A DNA stretch of 64,000 nt, from NCBI RefSeq assembly GCF_000518265.1, contig NZ_JADG01000021.1:1-64000 (forward strand). The letters are read 5' to 3'. Below the pieces are notes generated by a model, which had not been told where the DNA came from, did no database searches, and saw nothing but the letters and a program-made list of their open reading frames with translations. Below are positions 60,288-64,000 of the stretch, piece by piece. The stretch's first letter is position 1. The number at the start of each line of letters is the position of its first letter. This DNA is from Actinomadura oligospora ATCC 43269 (lineage in GTDB: Bacteria; Actinomycetota; Actinomycetes; Streptosporangiales; Streptosporangiaceae). Position numbers and translations under genes: made by a program.

Positions 60288-61490
60288 ATGCGAGTTCTGA
60301 TCATCGGTGGCGGGGTCGCCGGAACGGCCGCGGCGCTGGCGGCGGACAAGGCCGGCCTCGAGCCCCGGCTGTTCGAGGCCTACGACGAGAGCGCGGGCCT
60401 GGAGCACGGCGTCTTCCTGACCGTCGCGGCCAACGGCATGGACGCGCTGCGCGCAGTGGACGCCCACCACGTCGTCCTCGACGCGGGATTCCCCAGCGGC
60501 CGCATCCGGTTCCACAGCGGCACCGGCAAGCACCTGGGCTCGATCCCCCTCGGCCCGGCCCTCGACGACGACTCCGTCACCCGCACCATCCGCCGCTCCG
60601 ACCTCTACGGCGGCCTCTACAAGCTGGTCGCCGAGCGGAACATCCCGATCGAACACGGCAAGCGCCTCGTCCGCGCCGAGAACCTGCCCGGCGGCGTCCG
60701 CGCCCACTTCGCCGACGGCACCAGCGCGGACGGGGACGTCCTGGTCGGCGCGGACGGCGTCCACTCGGTCACCCGCACCGCCATCGACCCGTCCAACCCC
60801 GGCCCGCGCTACACCGGCCTCGGCAACATCGGCGGCTTCACCCGGACGGCGGACATCGACGCCGAGCCCGGCGACTACGTGATGATCTGGGGCCGCGACT
60901 GCTTCTTCGGCTACACCGTCGCCCCCGACGGCGAGGTCTGGTGGTTCGCCAACCCGCCCGCACGGCAGGAGCCGTCCCGCGCCGACCTACGCCGCCTGAC
61001 CGGCGCCGACCTGAAGAGCCGGCTGATCGACCTGCTGTCCCCCGACAAGGGGCCCGCCGCGCGGATCGTCCGGGACACCGGCGGGGAGATCCGGCTCACC
61101 AACCAGTACGACCTCCCGAGCATCCCCACCTGGCACGACGGCGCGATGGTCGTGATCGGCGACGCCGCGCACGCGGTCTCCCCGTCCTCCGGACAGGGCG
61201 CCTCGCTGGCCGCCGAGGACGCGGTCGTCCTCGCCCGCTGCCTCCGCGACCTCCCCGCCGTCCCGGACGCGCTCGCCCGCTACGAGTCCCTGCGCCGCGA
61301 TCGCGTCGAGCGCATCGTCACGTGGGGCTCCGGCATGAACAACACCAAGAAGCAGGGCCTCGTCGGCCGCGCGCTGCGCGACCTCGCGCTCCCCCTCATC
61401 CTCAGGAAGGCCGACAGCCCCAAGGAGATGGCGAGGATGGCGTGGATGTTCGAGCACCACATCGACTGGAACGACACCGTCCGGCCCTGA
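60288..61490 (+). CDS. FAD-dependent monooxygenase
   Basis: Group A aromatic-type flavin monooxygenase, 400 aa. The FAD dinucleotide fold is VLIIGGGVAGTAAALAADKAG at the N-terminus, then DGDVLVGADGVHSVTR near 150 and the second FAD motif GDAAHAVSPSSGQGASLAAEDA near 285. The family hydroxylates phenols or inactivates antibiotics such as tetracyclines or rifamycins; the substrate here is unknown. ATG 60288 lies seven bases after GGAGG and is preferred over ATG 60282, which is one base away. Repression by the divergent MarR through the 40-bp palindrome is very likely. Confidence 0.92.
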   Translation: MRVLIIGGGVAGTAAALAADKAGLEPRLFEAYDESAGLEHGVFLTVAANGMDALRAVDAHHVVLDAGFPSGRIRFHSGTGKHLGSIPLGPALDDDSVTRTIRRSDLYGGLYKLVAERNIPIEHGKRLVRAENLPGGVRAHFADGTSADGDVLVGADGVHSVTRTAIDPSNPGPRYTGLGNIGGFTRTADIDAEPGDYVMIWGRDCFFGYTVAPDGEVWWFANPPARQEPSRADLRRLTGADLKSRLIDLLSPDKGPAARIVRDTGGEIRLTNQYDLPSIPTWHDGAMVVIGDAAHAVSPSSGQGASLAAEDAVVLARCLRDLPAVPDALARYESLRRDRVERIVTWGSGMNNTKKQGLVGRALRDLALPLILRKADSPKEMARMAWMFEHHIDWNDTVRP

Positions 61491-61520
61491 GCGGGCCGGA
61501 CGGGGCGCCCGGAGCCGGGG

Positions 61521-64000
61521 TCAGCGGTTGGTGCCGCTGGTGACGCGGTACACGTCGTACACGCCGTCGATGGACCGGACGGCCTTCAGGACGTGCCCGA
61601 GGTGCTTCGGGTCGCCCATCTCGAAGGTGAACCGGCTGACGGCGACCCGGTCGCGGGTGGTGGTGACCGACGCCGAGAGGATGTTCACGTGCTGGTCGGA
61701 CAGCACGCGCGTGACGTCCGACAGCAGGCGTGGACGGTCGAGCGCCTCGACCTGGATCGCGACGAGGAACACCGAGTCCTCGCCGGGCGACCAGCGGACG
61801 TCGATGAGCCGGTCCGGCTGCTCCTTGAGCTGCGCGACGTTCGCGCAGTCGGCGCGGTGCACCGACACGCCGTGCCCGCGGGTCACGAACCCGACGATGT
61901 CGTCGCCCGGAACCGGGGTGCAGCAGCGGGACAGCCGCACCCACACGTCCGGGTCGCCCGCGACCACCACACCCGGGTCCCCGGCGGGCCGGGTGCGCTT
62001 GCGGCGCGTCGGGAGGGCGATCTCGGCCATGTCCTCGTCGGCGGACTCGACGCCGCCGAGCGCCTCCACGAGCTTCTGGACGACGCTCTGCGCCGAGATG
62101 TGCCCCTCGCCGACCGCCGCGTACAGCGACGAGATGTCCGGGTAGCGCAGGTCACGGGCGAGGACGAGCAGCGCCTCCCCCGACATCATGCGCTGGAGCG
62201 GCATGTTCTGCTTGCGCATCGCGCGGGCGATGGAGTCCTTGCCGGACTCGATCGCGGTGTCCCGCCGCTCCTTGGAGAACCAGTGCTTGATCTTGTTGCG
62301 GGCGCGCGGCGACTTGACGAAGTTCAGCCAGTCGCGGGAGGGCCCGGAGTCCGGGGCCTTGCTGGTGAAGATCTCGACGGTGTCACCGTTGTCCAGGACC
62401 GACTCCAGCGGCACCAGGCGCCCGTTCACCCGCGCGCCGATCGTCCGGTGCCCGACCTCGGTGTGCACGGCGTAGGCGAAGTCGACCGGCGTCGCGCCCT
62501 GCGGCAGCGCGATCACGTCGCCCTTCGGGGTGAAGACGAACACCTCCGACACCGACAGGTCGAAGCGCAGCGACTCCAGGAACTCGGCCGGATCGGCGGT
62601 CTCCTTCTGCCAGTCGAGCAGCTGCCGGAGCCACTGCATGTCGGCCGCCTTGCGGCCGCCGACCGTCTCCTCCTTGTACTTCCAGTGCGCGGCGACGCCG
62701 TACTCGGCCCGGCGGTGCATGCCCCAGGTGCGGATCTGCAGCTCGACCGGCTTGCCCTCGGGCCCGATCACGCTGGTGTGCAGCGACTGGTACATGTTGA
62801 ACTTCGGCATCGCGATGTAGTCCTTGAACCGGCCGGGGACCGGGTTCCACCGCGCGTGGATGGTGCCGAGCGCCGCGTAGCAGTCGCGGACGCTGTCCAC
62901 CAGGATCCGGATGCCGACCAGGTCGTAGATCTTGTCGAAGTCCACGTCCCGGGCGATCATCTTCTGGTAGATCGAGTAGTAGTGCTTGGGCCGTCCGACC
63001 ACGGTGGCCTTGATCTTGGCCTCGCGCAGGTCGGCGGAGACGGCCTCGATGACCTCCTGCAGGAACACGTCGCGGCGCGGGGCCCGCTCGGAGACCAGCC
63101 GGGCGATCTCGTCGAACCGCTTGGGGTAGAGCGTCGCGAAGGACAGGTCCTCCAGCTCCCACTTCAGCGTGTTCATGCCCAGCCGGTGCGCCAGCGGGGC
63201 GAAGACCTCGAGGGTCTCGCGGGCCTTCTTCTCCTGCTTGTGCCGGGGCATGTACCGCAGCGTGCGCATGTTGTGCAGCCGGTCGGCAAGCTTGATCACC
63301 AGGACCCGGATGTCCCGGGACATCGCGACGACCATCTTACGGACGGTCTCGGCCTCGGCCGCGTCGCCGTACTTGACCTTGTCGAGCTTGGTCACGCCGT
63401 CCACCAGGGCGGCGATCTCGTCGCCGAAGTCGGCGCGCAGCTCCTCCAGGGTGTACTCGGTGTCCTCGACGGTGTCGTGCAGCAGGGCCGCGCACAGCGT
63501 CTCGGTGTTCATGCCGAGCTCGGCGAGGATGGTCGAGACGGCGAGCGGGTGCGTGATGTACGGGTCGCCGCTCTTGCGCTTCTGGTTCCGGTGATGGTGC
63601 GCGGCCACGTCGTAGGCGCGCTCGATCTGCCGGAGGTCCGCCTTCGGATGGGTGTTGCGGACGGTTTTGATGAGTGGTTCGAGTACCGGGTTCATGGCGG
63701 GACCGCGTTGGGATCCGAGCCGGGCGAGCCTGCGCCGCACCCTGGCCGCTGACGGTGGGATCGGGGCCGTTCCGGAGCCCGCCGGGGCGGGATCGGACGG
63801 CGTGCCCGCGGCCGGTGCCCCGCCGCCTCCGGCGGGGGCCTGCTTCGCGGGAGTGGATCCGGCGGGTTTCGCCGGATCTCCGGCTCCGGCGGGCTTCGCC
63901 GGGTCTCCGGACGCGGTCGGCGCGGGCGTCTGGCCCTTGCCCGCGGGGTTGGTCTCGGTGCCGCCGGGCTTCGCGTCGCCCTTGGCCCGAACTCGGCCCG
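61521..64000 (-). CDS. rel: Bifunctional (p)ppGpp synthetase/hydrolase Rel (5' end outside the window)
   Basis: Stringent-response enzyme that makes and degrades (p)ppGpp. Hydrolase domain with HD motif (LLHDTVEDTEYT), synthetase domain with the RFKD loop (PGRFKDYIAMPKFNMYQSLH) typical of bifunctional Rel, then TGS, helical and zinc-finger (RCCTPVPGDDIVGF) domains and a C-terminal ACT. The GTG at 63740 is in frame, but the frame stays open to the window edge (86 more codons) and encodes a Pro/Ala/Gly/Lys-rich extension like that of Streptomyces RelA, so the start lies beyond 64000. The gene is convergent with the monooxygenase; no hairpin is seen in the 30-bp gap. Confidence 0.95.
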   Translation of the reverse strand, partial: GRVRAKGDAKPGGTETNPAGKGQTPAPTASGDPAKPAGAGDPAKPAGSTPAKQAPAGGGGAPAAGTPSDPAPAGSGTAPIPPSAARVRRRLARLGSQRGPAMNPVLEPLIKTVRNTHPKADLRQIERAYDVAAHHHRNQKRKSGDPYITHPLAVSTILAELGMNTETLCAALLHDTVEDTEYTLEELRADFGDEIAALVDGVTKLDKVKYGDAAEAETVRKMVVAMSRDIRVLVIKLADRLHNMRTLRYMPRHKQEKKARETLEVFAPLAHRLGMNTLKWELEDLSFATLYPKRFDEIARLVSERAPRRDVFLQEVIEAVSADLREAKIKATVVGRPKHYYSIYQKMIARDVDFDKIYDLVGIRILVDSVRDCYAALGTIHARWNPVPGRFKDYIAMPKFNMYQSLHTSVIGPEGKPVELQIRTWGMHRRAEYGVAAHWKYKEETVGGRKAADMQWLRQLLDWQKETADPAEFLESLRFDLSVSEVFVFTPKGDVIALPQGATPVDFAYAVHTEVGHRTIGARVNGRLVPLESVLDNGDTVEIFTSKAPDSGPSRDWLNFVKSPRARNKIKHWFSKERRDTAIESGKDSIARAMRKQNMPLQRMMSGEALLVLARDLRYPDISSLYAAVGEGHISAQSVVQKLVEALGGVESADEDMAEIALPTRRKRTRPAGDPGVVVAGDPDVWVRLSRCCTPVPGDDIVGFVTRGHGVSVHRADCANVAQLKEQPDRLIDVRWSPGEDSVFLVAIQVEALDRPRLLSDVTRVLSDQHVNILSASVTTTRDRVAVSRFTFEMGDPKHLGHVLKAVRSIDGVYDVYRVTSGTNR
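63858..63910 (-). repeat. 27-bp tandem repeat in the Rel extension
   Basis: Two near-identical units with 27-bp period, 63858-63883 and 63885-63910, encode GDPAKPAG twice in the low-complexity N-terminal extension of Rel. More units may lie beyond the edge. Confidence 0.7.

Noticed and set aside
63738..63740. GTG at 63740 as the Rel start
   Set aside because: The frame stays open upstream with a Pro/Ala-rich extension typical of actinobacterial Rel, and no Shine-Dalgarno precedes this GTG.

Overview
The window comes from a high-GC actinobacterium. Start codons are often GTG, adjacent genes overlap through ATGA/GTGA junctions, several promoters appear leaderless, and the gene order resembles Streptomyces core regions (arg cluster, then pheST with infC-rpmI-rplT, and alaS-ruvX-mltG-aroE). 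A Thermomonosporaceae/Actinomadura-like host is a reasonable guess but cannot be proved from this sequence. About 58 protein genes can be supported. No tRNA, CRISPR array, insertion sequence or prophage was recognised.

Left edge to 10 kb: two promoters and the leader of a ribosomal RNA operon read leftward out of the window. Next come tyrS, a 3-methyladenine DNA glycosylase, argH and the tightly overlapped operon argC-argJ-argB-argD-argF-argR, whose promoter sits in ARG-box-like sequence. From 10 to 28 kb lies an accessory region between argC and pheT. It holds a MarR-controlled drug-type ABC exporter, an ABC-F ribosome-protection-type gene with a structured leader, a TetR/flavin-oxidoreductase pair, a large LuxR-type ATPase regulator, and a compact group of biosynthetic genes: glutamine-synthetase-like ligase, sulfotransferase, group IV PLP decarboxylase, 2-oxoglutarate/Fe dioxygenase, ATP-grasp ligase and an unknown protein. 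A three-gene ABC-2 exporter reads away from that group. This set looks like a small amino-acid-derived natural-product cluster that I cannot match to a known pathway, and it is the best candidate for an undescribed system here.

28 to 38.5 kb is core: pheST, an orphan sensor kinase, a STAS protein, a TrmH-type methyltransferase, rplT, rpmI and infC. infC appears to start at an ATC codon behind an attenuator-like leader that contains a 25-codon upstream reading frame. A CASTOR/POLLUX-like channel protein follows. At 38.7-42.5 kb lies a small accessory island: Nudix and PfkB genes (+), a HIT protein (-), and a terpene-cyclase-like toroid membrane protein (+). It abuts aroE.

42.5 to 64 kb is again mostly core: aroE-mltG-ruvX-alaS with two small membrane-associated genes, rarA, a DUF3105/DUF305 secretion-envelope group, DUF349, a cyclophilin, an MBL hydrolase, hisS-aspS, a MarR/FAD-monooxygenase divergent pair controlled by a perfect 40-bp palindrome, and the bifunctional (p)ppGpp enzyme Rel. 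The Rel N-terminus runs off the right edge.
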